A stretch of DNA of 64,000 bases, from assembly GCA_003156805.1 (NCBI GenBank), contig PMHV01000013.1, positions 45,897 through 109,896 on the forward strand. The letters run 5' to 3'. The notes under the pieces were generated by a model. It searched no databases and had not been told where the DNA came from. It saw only the letters and a program-made list of their open reading frames with translations. The translations under genes were made by a program, and so were the position numbers. This document shows positions 18,741-26,787 of the stretch, piece after piece (position 1 is the stretch's first letter; the number at the start of each line of letters is the position of its first letter). Source of the stretch: Acidobacteriaceae bacterium (GTDB lineage Bacteria > Acidobacteriota > Terriglobia > Terriglobales > Acidobacteriaceae).

Positions 18741-18975
18741 ACTTTTGTATGTACATTGGACACGAATAATTCGTCTAAGTGAAACCAGCAGCGGGAGTTA
18801 GGGGTGGTTTGCCCATCCTTGAGTGGGGAACGCTCAAGGATGGGGCACTGTCCGATTGGGTTAGTCCGATGGGTTAGGGGGGGTGGGTGAGCCGGACGCC
18901 TTCCCGCGGCTCCAGTATCGGCGCTATCAGTTTTGAAGCGGGGCGAACATGAGCGTCCATGTTCGCCCCTGACAT

Positions 18976-21333
18976 TCAGTTCACGGGAACGAAGGCAAAC
19001 GTACCGAAAATGTTGTCCTGATATGCAATAAACTCAACCGGCCCATCATAGGTTGGGGGTGGGTCGGGCGGACCCTTGACCGTCAAGGCGTCGGTTAAGG
19101 TTGTGGTTGTGGTAAGTGTGTTGAGCCATGTGTAGTTCCAGGTAAGAGTCAGGGACTCAGTCATGGTGGTGGTGCTGGAAAAAATGTCGAAGAAATTGGT
19201 GCCAAACTCCTCCGACACTCCGAACGCCTGCTTGATGATGGTCGAGGCGCCTGAGGCAACGCTCTCGGTGTTCATCTGTACGGTGTTATACATCTCGGTT
19301 GCCCCGCCCACGGGATATTGGATGGGGTTGGGCGGGTAGGGTTCTTTCGTGTAGCGGCCGTCGGATGTGGTGGATGGGAAGGAGTTGAGCAGAGTGTATT
19401 TGTTGCTAGGCACCAGAAGATCGAAGGTGAGAATGTTGGCTATGTCGGCGGAGGTGAGGCCCGGCCCTTGGCCGGAAGCCCATTGATATTCGCCGGCTGC
19501 CCAACTGCGAGCGAGAGTGCCGGACGTAACCACACCGTCGGTAATGGTCAGAGTGCTGGGGCAGGAAAAGTCGCCGTCGAGGCAACCCACCTGGACCTCG
19601 ACGATATCCGGCCCTGAAATATACGGCCCGCTCGGCGGCGGCTCTCCCGATGCCGGGTCGGTTGGATCAAAGGCGTATCCGGTCAATTGGAGGGTTGCGG
19701 GGTTGCTTCCTTTCTTGGGTATGTAGCTGACAAGAAGCTCTGGGTTTATCCAGAGCCAGATATAGTCGTAGTCACTATTCACTGGGGCGAAAGTGGGCGT
19801 GCCGGGTGTTGTATACGCAATGGTGGACGCTTTGCTGATGGTGACGGTTTCGGAGCTGTTCGATCCCTGCGTATAATCCGTGGACTCGGTGAAAGTCAGC
19901 TTTACGCCAGCGCCGCCATCGACGATACCGCCAGCCGGAATCCCAATGCCTGCCGACACGGAGACGCTGTATCCGACGTCACTTTGGAAGGAGTTAGTGA
20001 TGGTTGTGGTGTCGCCGACGGAAGTTGTATTGGTGTATTGCACGGAGCTGCTGGCGCCCGGTGGCGCGTAGACAACGCCCACGACGACGTACCTAGGATT
20101 GATGAAACCGGAAAGCGCAACGTCCCCGCCGACGGCGCGGATGCGACAATTGGTGAAATCGGCGATGAAGACGTCGCCAGCGGAGTCCAGTGCCACGCCG
20201 GAGGGACCATTCAGCTCGGCGCTGGTAGCCACTCCACCGTCGCCGGAGTGGCCTGCGGTGCCGTTTCCGGCCACCGTAGAGATGATCGACGCCGTCACCT
20301 TGCGGATACGATTATTCCCATAATCCGCAATGTAGATGTTGCCGGCGCTGTCGAGCGCCACCTCATCGGGATAATATAGATCGGCGCTGGTAGCGGCGCC
20401 GCCGTCGCCGGAGTAGCCCGCGGTGCCGTCCCCGGCTACCGTGGAGATGATGCCTGTGGAGACCGTCACTTCGCGGACGCGCCAATTGTATGTATCCGCC
20501 AGGTAGATGTCCCCAGCGCCGTCGATCACCACGCCCATGGGCCAATACAGCTCAGCGCTGGTAGCCGCCCCACCGTCGCCGGAGTAGCCTTGAGTGCCGT
20601 TTCCGGCCACCGTGGAGATCTTGCCGGTGGACACCGTCACTTTGCGGATGCGATTATTCAGCGAATCGGCGATGTAGATGTTGCCAGCGCTATCCAGCGC
20701 CACGGCGTGGGGATCATTGAGTTCAGCGCTGGTAGCCGCTCCACCGTCACCGGAGTAGCCCTTCGTGCCGTTTCCCGCGACCGTGGAAATGATGCCTGTG
20801 GCGAGCGTCACCTTGCGGATGCGATTATTATATGAATCCGCGATGTAGAGGTTGCCAGCGCTATCCAGGGCCAGGCCGAGGGGTTCGAATAGCTCGGCGC
20901 TGGTAGCCGGTCCCCCGTCGCCGGAGTAGCCCCCGGTGCCGTCCCCGGCCACCGTGGCGATCTTGCCTGTGGAGGCCGTCACCTTGCGAACGCGACCGTC
21001 GCCATAATCGGATTCGTAGATGTCGCCGGCGCTATCCACTACCACACCGTAGGGATAATCTAGTTCAGCGCTGGTAGCGAGTCCGCCGTCACCCGAGTAG
21101 CCAATAGTGCCGTTCCCGGCCACCGTGCTGATGTAGCCGACGGCGGGAATTACAATTTGAGCGTATGCGCTTCGCGATACCACCGCGAAGCAGAAGAGCA
21201 GACCGGCGGATAACAACCTTCCTGCGGCGCATCGTAGGATTTTGTGGTGTGATGGCGCGGCCATGCGGAAGGCGGGCGCAATGAAGGAAAACAGACGTGA
21301 GAGTTGGCGTAGAGCCGCAGAAATGGGAGTCAT
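18976..21333 (-). CDS. secreted NHL-repeat protein
   Basis: ATG at 21333 follows AAGGAG eight bases upstream; a GTG at 21363 is a weaker alternative. The N-terminus carries a long signal region ending near RSAYAQ. Six NHL-type repeats of about 55 residues follow (STVAGNGT, YSGDGG, ATSAEL, GVALDSAGNIYIAD, NRIRKVT), enough for a six-bladed beta-propeller. The C-terminal 350 residues form a Thr/Ser-rich beta region with SVQYTNTTSVGDTTTI. Probably a cell-surface binding protein; ligand unknown. The repeats are also conserved at DNA level. Confidence 0.85.
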   Translation of the reverse strand: MTPISAALRQLSRLFSFIAPAFRMAAPSHHKILRCAAGRLLSAGLLFCFAVVSRSAYAQIVIPAVGYISTVAGNGTIGYSGDGGLATSAELDYPYGVVVDSAGDIYESDYGDGRVRKVTASTGKIATVAGDGTGGYSGDGGPATSAELFEPLGLALDSAGNLYIADSYNNRIRKVTLATGIISTVAGNGTKGYSGDGGAATSAELNDPHAVALDSAGNIYIADSLNNRIRKVTVSTGKISTVAGNGTQGYSGDGGAATSAELYWPMGVVIDGAGDIYLADTYNWRVREVTVSTGIISTVAGDGTAGYSGDGGAATSADLYYPDEVALDSAGNIYIADYGNNRIRKVTASIISTVAGNGTAGHSGDGGVATSAELNGPSGVALDSAGDVFIADFTNCRIRAVGGDVALSGFINPRYVVVGVVYAPPGASSSVQYTNTTSVGDTTTITNSFQSDVGYSVSVSAGIGIPAGGIVDGGAGVKLTFTESTDYTQGSNSSETVTISKASTIAYTTPGTPTFAPVNSDYDYIWLWINPELLVSYIPKKGSNPATLQLTGYAFDPTDPASGEPPPSGPYISGPDIVEVQVGCLDGDFSCPSTLTITDGVVTSGTLARSWAAGEYQWASGQGPGLTSADIANILTFDLLVPSNKYTLLNSFPSTTSDGRYTKEPYPPNPIQYPVGGATEMYNTVQMNTESVASGASTIIKQAFGVSEEFGTNFFDIFSSTTTMTESLTLTWNYTWLNTLTTTTTLTDALTVKGPPDPPPTYDGPVEFIAYQDNIFGTFAFVPVN

Positions 21334-22025
21334 CTTCGGAATCTCCTTCTTGGAATTGTCCACTAAGTGGGGACAACTTCAGATGGGCTGACTTAGTTCA
21401 GGGAATCTGAAAGAGACGAAGGGAGGTTTCATCTCCGCCGTCTTTGATAGCTCGGACGCTAAGTAATAACTGGTCTAAAGTGCTCACTTTTATGAATAAA
21501 TCTACCTAAGCTGCTTACTGGCTCACCTTTACCTAACCATTGTCGGTACTATATCGACTCGATCATGCCGCCGCCGTCGCGGTTTTCGAGGGGTTGGGAT
21601 CCCTGACCTCACTTACTAAGTTCATACCTGCAGTCTCGATAGATTCGAGGTACCTGCCCCTTCGGCTCGGTGGACTCGTTCCGTCTTCGCACTTCCACCC
21701 CCGCACTGACATGCGGGGCTATCACATGCCGTCCCTGTCGGGGCTGGAATGCCTCGCTCCACCTCTTCTCCCAATCAAGGTCGAAGTCAAATCAAAACCC
21801 AGGAGCAAAAGTCAAATTCAGAGGCAAAATCAAGGTCAAAGGCGACGGACAGGAGTGTCCGTCCCACACGGTCAAAATTCCCGCCGATAAGTCTAATGAC
21901 AATCTCTGACAAGCTCCTTGACTGGGTTCAAACTTAGTGATTAGCTGGTGATGCTTTAACGTGGTCTTCTCAGTCTCTCTGAAGAGCGCAAACCTCGTCT
22001 CTGCAGCTATACCCGGAGGTTCTCC
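21334..22025. other. long intergenic region with REP-like element copy 2
   Basis: No convincing gene is seen. A REP-like composite occupies 21771-21877: hexamer tail (AAATCA, AAGTCA variants), then the hairpin ACGGACA-GGAG-TGTCCGT and CCCACACGGTCAA. An open frame at 21540-21890 runs through this repeat and lacks a ribosome binding site. The bases from 21890 to 22025 should hold the promoter of the FG-GAP gene. Confidence 0.7.
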
Positions 22026-23465
22026 ATGAAGAAAGTTTCATTCGTGTCTCTGTTTCTCATCCTTGTGAGTGCAGCCATGCTCGCGCAGTCTATCCCTGTG
22101 CCGCTCATTTACCAACCGCTATATCCTGCCAGCGTCGAGCCGGGCCATGCGGCCTTCACACTCAGAGTACGGGGGACAGGTTTTCAATCCGGGTCCGTGG
22201 TGAAGTGGAATGGAAAGCCGTTGGAAACGAAATTCCTCTCGAAGAGCCTGCTCGTGGCAGTAGTCCCAGCCGCGGCTGTGGCGGTGGCGGCCACGGGATC
22301 GGTGACGGTGACGAATCCGGGCACGATTGCCTCGAATGTGATTTATCTGACGGTGCGGCGGCCTTCGGCGGGCGTGCAGGTGGGGACCGATCCGGCGGTG
22401 ATCGAAGGCGGCCAGATCACGATTGGAGATTTCAATAACGACGGCAAACCCGATCTGGGTGTGTCCCCGACAAGCAGTTATGGGTCTATCTCGGCGGATA
22501 CGTATTTGAGCCTGGGGAACGGGAGCTTCACCGAGGTTGAGGGCGGCACCAGTTTGTATGGCGGGCCGCAATACCTCTCAGGAAACATCAGCGCGGATTT
22601 CAATAACGACGGGAATCTGGATTTGGCCGTCTGCAGTTCTTCGGGAGGTCCAAACCAGAGTTGTCAAGTATTTCTCGGCGACGGGGAGGGTGGACTGGCC
22701 GCCCCGACGACAGATACCACGGGATACGCCGGCACCGGGGTCGCAGCCGATGTGGACCGGGACGGCACCCTGGATGCGCTTACGACTTACTGGGACGGAT
22801 ACGGCAGCTACCTCTATTTTCAGCACGGCAATGGCGATGGCACGTTCGTACTTAACAGTTACTTTGTGACGCTGAATTATTATTCTGGCGGGATTCCTGT
22901 GGTGGGCGACTTCAATGGAGATGGCAAGCTGGACGTTGCGGTTGCCGGCTACGAAAGCAACTTTGTCGCTGTGTTGCTGGGGAATGGCGACGGAACTTTC
23001 CAAAAAGAAGTTGATTATCCGATTTCGGGATCTGGCTGGGCGTCGGTGGTGGCGGATATAAACGGCGACGGCAAGCTTGACATCCTCACGGCATGCAGCA
23101 ACGGAACCGCGGCCGTCCTTTTGGGCAACGGCGATGGCACGTTCATGAGCGGGGCTACGAGTGCACTGCCTTTCGAGACGGAGACCAATCTGCAAATCGC
23201 GGACCTCAACGGCGACGGGAAACTCGACCTGGCAACCGTGACTGCGGACAACTCCGGCAATCAGACACTAAATATCGCACTAGGAAATGGCGACGGGACT
23301 TTCCAAAGTCCGATTGCCATACCGGCAGGCCAGGTTGTCAATGCGTCAGGCTTGCTTGCAATTGCCGACTTCAATCACGATGGCTACCTCGACTTTGCGA
23401 TCAGCGGCTCAATCATACAGAGTGCATCTCAGAGTTCGGTGCTATTGCAGGTTCCGGGGAAGTAA
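22026..23465 (+). CDS. secreted FG-GAP/VCBS repeat protein with IPT/TIG domain
   Basis: A signal peptide (MKKVSFVSLFLILVSAAMLAQ) is followed by an IPT/TIG Ig-like domain (about 30-115; RVRGTGFQSGSVVKWNG, then SVTVTNPG). Seven FG-GAP repeats come next, each with a DxDxDGxxD calcium-type loop (for example DFNNDGKPDLGV, DINGDGKLDILT, DFNHDGYLDFAI), suggesting an integrin-like beta-propeller. A GGAGG ribosome binding site lies upstream of ATG. Surface or periplasmic, probably adhesive or ligand-binding. Confidence 0.88.
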   Translation: MKKVSFVSLFLILVSAAMLAQSIPVPLIYQPLYPASVEPGHAAFTLRVRGTGFQSGSVVKWNGKPLETKFLSKSLLVAVVPAAAVAVAATGSVTVTNPGTIASNVIYLTVRRPSAGVQVGTDPAVIEGGQITIGDFNNDGKPDLGVSPTSSYGSISADTYLSLGNGSFTEVEGGTSLYGGPQYLSGNISADFNNDGNLDLAVCSSSGGPNQSCQVFLGDGEGGLAAPTTDTTGYAGTGVAADVDRDGTLDALTTYWDGYGSYLYFQHGNGDGTFVLNSYFVTLNYYSGGIPVVGDFNGDGKLDVAVAGYESNFVAVLLGNGDGTFQKEVDYPISGSGWASVVADINGDGKLDILTACSNGTAAVLLGNGDGTFMSGATSALPFETETNLQIADLNGDGKLDLATVTADNSGNQTLNIALGNGDGTFQSPIAIPAGQVVNASGLLAIADFNHDGYLDFAISGSIIQSASQSSVLLQVPGK

Positions 23466-23485
23466 GCGGGTTTCTAAGCTCGGGA

Positions 23486-23559
23486 TCAGAGTCAAAATCA
23501 AAATCAAAGTCAAAGTCAAGGTCAAAGGCGACGGACAGGAGTGTCCGTCCCACACGGTC
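23486..23559 (+). repeat. REP-like hairpin element, copy 3
   Basis: Same composite and orientation as 21771-21877: hexamer tail, then stem ACGGACA-GGAG-TGTCCGT and CCCACACGGTCAA. Starts about 20 bp after the FG-GAP stop. Confidence 0.8.
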
Positions 23560-23603
23560 AACATCCATGCCCCTTCGGCCTCACGCTGCGGTTGGTGCGT
23601 CAA

Positions 23604-23698
23604 GATCAAAATCCCCGCCCCTTCGGCTCCGCTCAGGGCAGGCTCTGTCTCTGCCAAGAACGCAGAGACTAAGGCAGAGACAAAGGACGGGGCAGCCG
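23604..23698 (+). repeat. direct repeat left of ICMT gene
   Basis: Begins with ATCAAAATC and contains CGGCTCCGCTCAGGG and TCTCTGCCAAGAACGC. The same units in the same order recur at 24277-24354, on the other side of the methyltransferase-like gene. A fragment also occurs in inverse orientation near 10733-10758. Confidence 0.7.
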
Positions 23699-23784
23699 CG
23701 GAGGGTAAGGCAGGAAGGGCTGTGCCCAGCCCCCAGCAGCGGTGCTATGATTCCGGCATCAGGCGGTTAAGAGGGAACCTCGCT

Positions 23785-24207
23785 ATGAACAGGAGCTTCT
23801 ACGCGTTCACTGCGGTTCAGATCGTTGCGGTTGCAGTGGTGCTGTGGCGGGTCTTTACGTGGCGGGGCGCGTGGAACGTGCAGCGCGATATCGGGACGGG
23901 GCTGGTGCTGGCCGGCATCTGTGGAATTGCCCTCGCCCGTTTCCAACTGGGCCGGTCGTTCTCTATCCGAGCAAAAGCGCATGCATTGGTGACGCATGGG
24001 ATTTACTCGAAGATACGCAATCCGATCTATGTTTTCGGGACGGTCCTGGTCGCCGGATTTGCGATGTTCTGGCAAAGGCCCATTCTCTGGTTGCTGGTTC
24101 TTATTATCGTCGTGGGCCAGACGCTGCGCGCCCGGCGCGAAGCGCGCGTGCTGGAAGCAGCTTTCGGCGATGCTTACCGCGAGTATCGCCGCCAGACCTG
24201 GTTCTGA
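23785..24207 (+). CDS. isoprenylcysteine carboxyl methyltransferase-like (ICMT/PEMT) membrane protein
   Basis: 140 residues with three to four membrane helices and the ICMT motif GIYSKIRNPIY (72-82), then a C-terminal R-x-EARVLEAAFGDAYREYRR segment that carries the conserved Glu and Tyr-Arg residues of the family. Bacterial homologues are probable S-adenosylmethionine-dependent methyltransferases with unknown lipid-like substrates. The open frame begins far upstream, but ATG at 23785 follows GAGGGA and starts the family homology. The gene is flanked by direct repeats. Confidence 0.82.
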   Translation: MNRSFYAFTAVQIVAVAVVLWRVFTWRGAWNVQRDIGTGLVLAGICGIALARFQLGRSFSIRAKAHALVTHGIYSKIRNPIYVFGTVLVAGFAMFWQRPILWLLVLIIVVGQTLRARREARVLEAAFGDAYREYRRQTWF

Positions 24208-24276
24208 TGAGGGACGTGGCGTTATGGTCGGAAAGCCATTTCTTCTGACTCTCCGGGAATAGGAAAGCAGGGTGGG

Positions 24277-24354
24277 AATCAAAATCTCCGCCCCGTCGGC
24301 TCCGCTCAGGGTAGGTCTCTGCCAAGAACGCGGAGACAAGGACGACGGAGCACC
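24277..24354 (+). repeat. direct repeat right of ICMT gene
   Basis: Second copy of the element at 23604-23698, slightly shorter. It shares ATCAAAATC, CGGCTCCGCTCAGGG and TCTCTGCCAAGAACGC in the same order. Confidence 0.7.
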
Positions 24355-24418
24355 GCGGTCGTGATAGGCCATTCCAGCCCTTGGCCGCGAGCCGCGTTAA
24401 GACGTAATATCTTCAGCC

Positions 24419-25471
24419 ATGAAAAGACTAGCGTTTCTTGTCTTCCTGTTGCTGTTGGTGTTGATGTGGGCTGCGATGGTTCCCGGTGCGGACCAGCCCA
24501 AAATCCCTCCCATGCCCGCGGCGGTTTCGAGCAACGCTGTAGCCAGCCTCAAGGGCGGACTGGAAGTGTTTTCGATGATGGGAGTGGGTCCACGCAAAAC
24601 CTGGGACGACGTCACCAATCAGGTCTATATCCTGCGGCTTTCCTCGGGCAAGTGGAGGGAAGGCCGTGGCGTTCCGGGGGTCGCGGGCCGCCTGGGTGCG
24701 GTTGCTGCCGGAGCCAAGGGGCAGATCGTGCTGATGGGGGGATATGTGGTGGATGCCCAGGGCGGAGAGATCACCATTCCCGACGTCAACGTCTACATTC
24801 CGGAGCAACGCCACTGGTATCGCGGGAAAGATATTCCGGTTCCGGTGGATAACGCGGTGGCCGGCGCCAGTCATGACCGTTATGTTTATCTGATTGGCGG
24901 GCGGTCGAAGGATGGCCCGGTCAACCAGGTGCAAGTGTATGACACTGAAAAGGACTTATGGAGCGAGGCGACTCCGTTTCCGGGTACGCCCGTGTTCGGC
25001 CTGGCCGGCGGCGTGGCCGACGAACGCATCGTTGTGGTGGATGGCGCCAAGGCCGGCGCCGCTGGCGGTCCGCGCTATGTGGCCAACGACGAGTGCTGGT
25101 TGGGCAAGATCGATCATAAAGATCCGAACAAGATCGAATGGAGCAAGCTGCCGCCGCATCCCGGCTCGGCGCGATTCGGAATTGCCGGGGGCGGTTCCGA
25201 CAAGGACAAAAAGATTTACTTTTCCGGCGGAGCCGAGAATCCTCATGACTACAAAGGTCTGGGCTACGACGGTCAGCCCGCCGAACCTTCCATGGTCACC
25301 TTCGCGTTCGATGTGCACCACGAACACTGGGAGACCGTTAACGGGAATACGGCCGATGCGCGCATCGACGCTCGGGGAATTCTTTCCACGCCGGTCGGCG
25401 CCCTAGTTCTCGGAGGAATGGCCGGCAATCAGGCGGTGACCGCGCGAGTTATCCTGGTCGAGAGAAAGTAG
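24419..25471 (+). CDS. secreted Kelch-repeat protein
   Basis: ATG at 24419 opens onto a short signal peptide (MKRLAFLVFLLLLVLMWAAMVPGA). Kelch-like repeats follow, with double-glycine turns and paired Tyr/Trp (VLMGGYVV, RHWYRGKDIP, YLIGGRSKDGPVNQVQVYDTEKDLW, FSGGAENP, LVLGGMAGNQ). About five or six blades suggest a beta-propeller. No galactose-oxidase copper ligands are seen. Exported; function unknown. Confidence 0.82.
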   Translation: MKRLAFLVFLLLLVLMWAAMVPGADQPKIPPMPAAVSSNAVASLKGGLEVFSMMGVGPRKTWDDVTNQVYILRLSSGKWREGRGVPGVAGRLGAVAAGAKGQIVLMGGYVVDAQGGEITIPDVNVYIPEQRHWYRGKDIPVPVDNAVAGASHDRYVYLIGGRSKDGPVNQVQVYDTEKDLWSEATPFPGTPVFGLAGGVADERIVVVDGAKAGAAGGPRYVANDECWLGKIDHKDPNKIEWSKLPPHPGSARFGIAGGGSDKDKKIYFSGGAENPHDYKGLGYDGQPAEPSMVTFAFDVHHEHWETVNGNTADARIDARGILSTPVGALVLGGMAGNQAVTARVILVERK

Positions 25472-25667
25472 AAGGCGTTTTTGCGAAAGAGGGTGGGAGG
25501 CTAGGAGGGGACAAGGCTGGAGACATCGGCTACGGAACGTTTCCCAAAATGGGTCTTCCAGCCCGGAAATTGCGAAAAATTGTTATGCAGGTCTGGCGTT
25601 TGCATCCAGATCCGGATTAGTATGAGTTTGTTCCGAGGACGCACGGAACACCCCATACCTCCTGTAC

Positions 25668-25708
25668 GAACGTCGGAGGGTCTTCGACCCTCCGACGTTC
25701 CCTTTTTT
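25668..25708 (+). terminator. strong hairpin with T-run
   Basis: Perfect 15-base arms (25668-25682 and 25686-25700) close a 3-base TTC loop; arm sequence GAACGTCGGAGGGTC. CC and TTTTTT follow at 25703-25708. It lies about 200 bp after the Kelch gene, so it may be that transcript's terminator or a mobile hairpin. Confidence 0.65.
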
Positions 25709-25809
25709 CGGACTTCCTTTTTTCGCGAACTCAGAAGCATATCTTCGGAGGCGACTGTGAAAGCACACGTCTGGACGAGCAGGATCATGACCGCGACTCA
25801 GGGAATTTG

Positions 25810-25941
25810 GGTAGTGGCTCAATTTGAAAAGGGGCGGCTGTGTGCGTACGGGAGATCCTCGTCCCGCTGGTGAAAACGCGGGACTTCGGGATGACGCCGG
25901 AGGGGGCGCAACGTTGAAGATTTTCAAATTGAGCCACTACC
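25810..25941. mobile_element. 132-bp MITE with 21-bp perfect terminal inverted repeats and 8-bp target duplication
   Basis: The left end is G plus GTAGTGGCTCAATTTGAAAA (25810-25830) and the right end is its perfect inverse (25921-25941). GGAATTTG occurs immediately outside both ends (25802-25809 and 25942-25949), a target-site duplication. Inside is a hairpin GTCCCGC/GCGGGAC. No coding capacity, so it must be mobilised in trans. The rest of 25472-26063 holds no gene. Confidence 0.85.
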
Positions 25942-25951
25942 GGAATTTGTT

Positions 25952-25980
25952 TTGCATAGGTTCCTGTGGTACGGTATGGA
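25952..25980 (+). promoter_or_regulatory. possible promoter of the Hfq-like gene
   Basis: TTGCAT (25952-25957) and TATGGA (25975-25980) are separated by 17 bp, just outside the right end of the MITE and 84 bp before ATG 26064. Both hexamers deviate from consensus. Confidence 0.3.
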
Positions 25981-26063
25981 CAATCTCGCTCCTTCGGAAT
26001 CACAATCTCAGGGGTCCCGCATTCCCAAGATTGCGCGAAAGCGTGCGCCAGAGGTAGCGCCAC

Positions 26064-26516
26064 ATGAAAGAAGCAATAGCGTCGACTCCGCCGGTCGAAC
26101 AGTCCAACGAACCGGAGAGTTTTGCCAATCGCAAGCTGATCCGGCCCACGCTGCCGCGCAACGATCACAATCAGGGCAATCATAGCGCTGGCCATGCGCC
26201 GGCCGGTGAACGCCGCGAACGCCCTGAGCGTCATGAGCGCATGGAACGCCATGATCGCGGTGATCGTGCCCTAGGCGGGGGCAAGAAAACCTCACCGCCG
26301 GAACAGACCAATGCCGAGAACTTCTATTACCAGAAGCAGATGCAGGGGAAAACCCCGATGGTGGTAGTGCTGAAAGACGGCGAGGAGATCCGCGGGGTCA
26401 TCGAGTGGTATGACAGGAACTGCCTCAAGCTGATCCGCGAGGGTTCGCTGCCAAATGTGATGGTCTATAAACCCGCCATCAAGTACATGTACAAGGAAGG
26501 CGAGAACGGGCGCTAA
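26064..26516 (+). CDS. hfq: Hfq-like RNA chaperone with basic N-terminal extension
   Basis: The C-terminal 65 residues (about 85-146) form an Sm-like domain: QMQGKTPMVVVLKDGEEIRG (Sm1-like) and NVMVYKPAIKYMY (Sm2-like), matching the Hfq YKHA signature except that His is replaced by Pro. Before it lies a disordered extension of about 85 residues rich in His, Arg, Glu and Gly (RRERPERHERMERHDRG). Hfq proteins pair small RNAs with mRNAs; the extension may add RNA contacts. AGAGG lies upstream of ATG. The gene stands alone. Confidence 0.78.
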   Translation: MKEAIASTPPVEQSNEPESFANRKLIRPTLPRNDHNQGNHSAGHAPAGERRERPERHERMERHDRGDRALGGGKKTSPPEQTNAENFYYQKQMQGKTPMVVVLKDGEEIRGVIEWYDRNCLKLIREGSLPNVMVYKPAIKYMYKEGENGR

Positions 26517-26787
26517 CGCTGCCCCGGGGTCCCATTTCCGCAGACCGAACTTAGCCGCGCGTGCAGGTTTTCCTCTCTGGCGCTTCGTTCTCGGCGGTGA
26601 ATCCTGACTTCGCCAGCTCGGACAGACCAGATTTGCCGGGATTGCCCTGGTTTTGCGGTCCACCGTGCCCGCCGAGGTCAAATGTTTGTAAGTTAGCGTA
26701 CAGCCATGCAACCCTCACCAAAGAATATTGATCAGATTGCAAATAAACCGTTAATCTAAGAAATATCCAATTTGCGACGGAGTGTGT

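Noticed and set aside
21540..21890. Hypothetical gene of 116 residues
   Set aside because: No ribosome binding site; the second half is the REP-like repeat read through.
22578..23195. Minus-strand frame inside the FG-GAP gene
   Set aside because: Shadow of the Asp/Gly repeats on the coding strand.
25580..25873. Gene of 97 residues after the Kelch gene
   Set aside because: It reads through the terminator hairpin and into the MITE.
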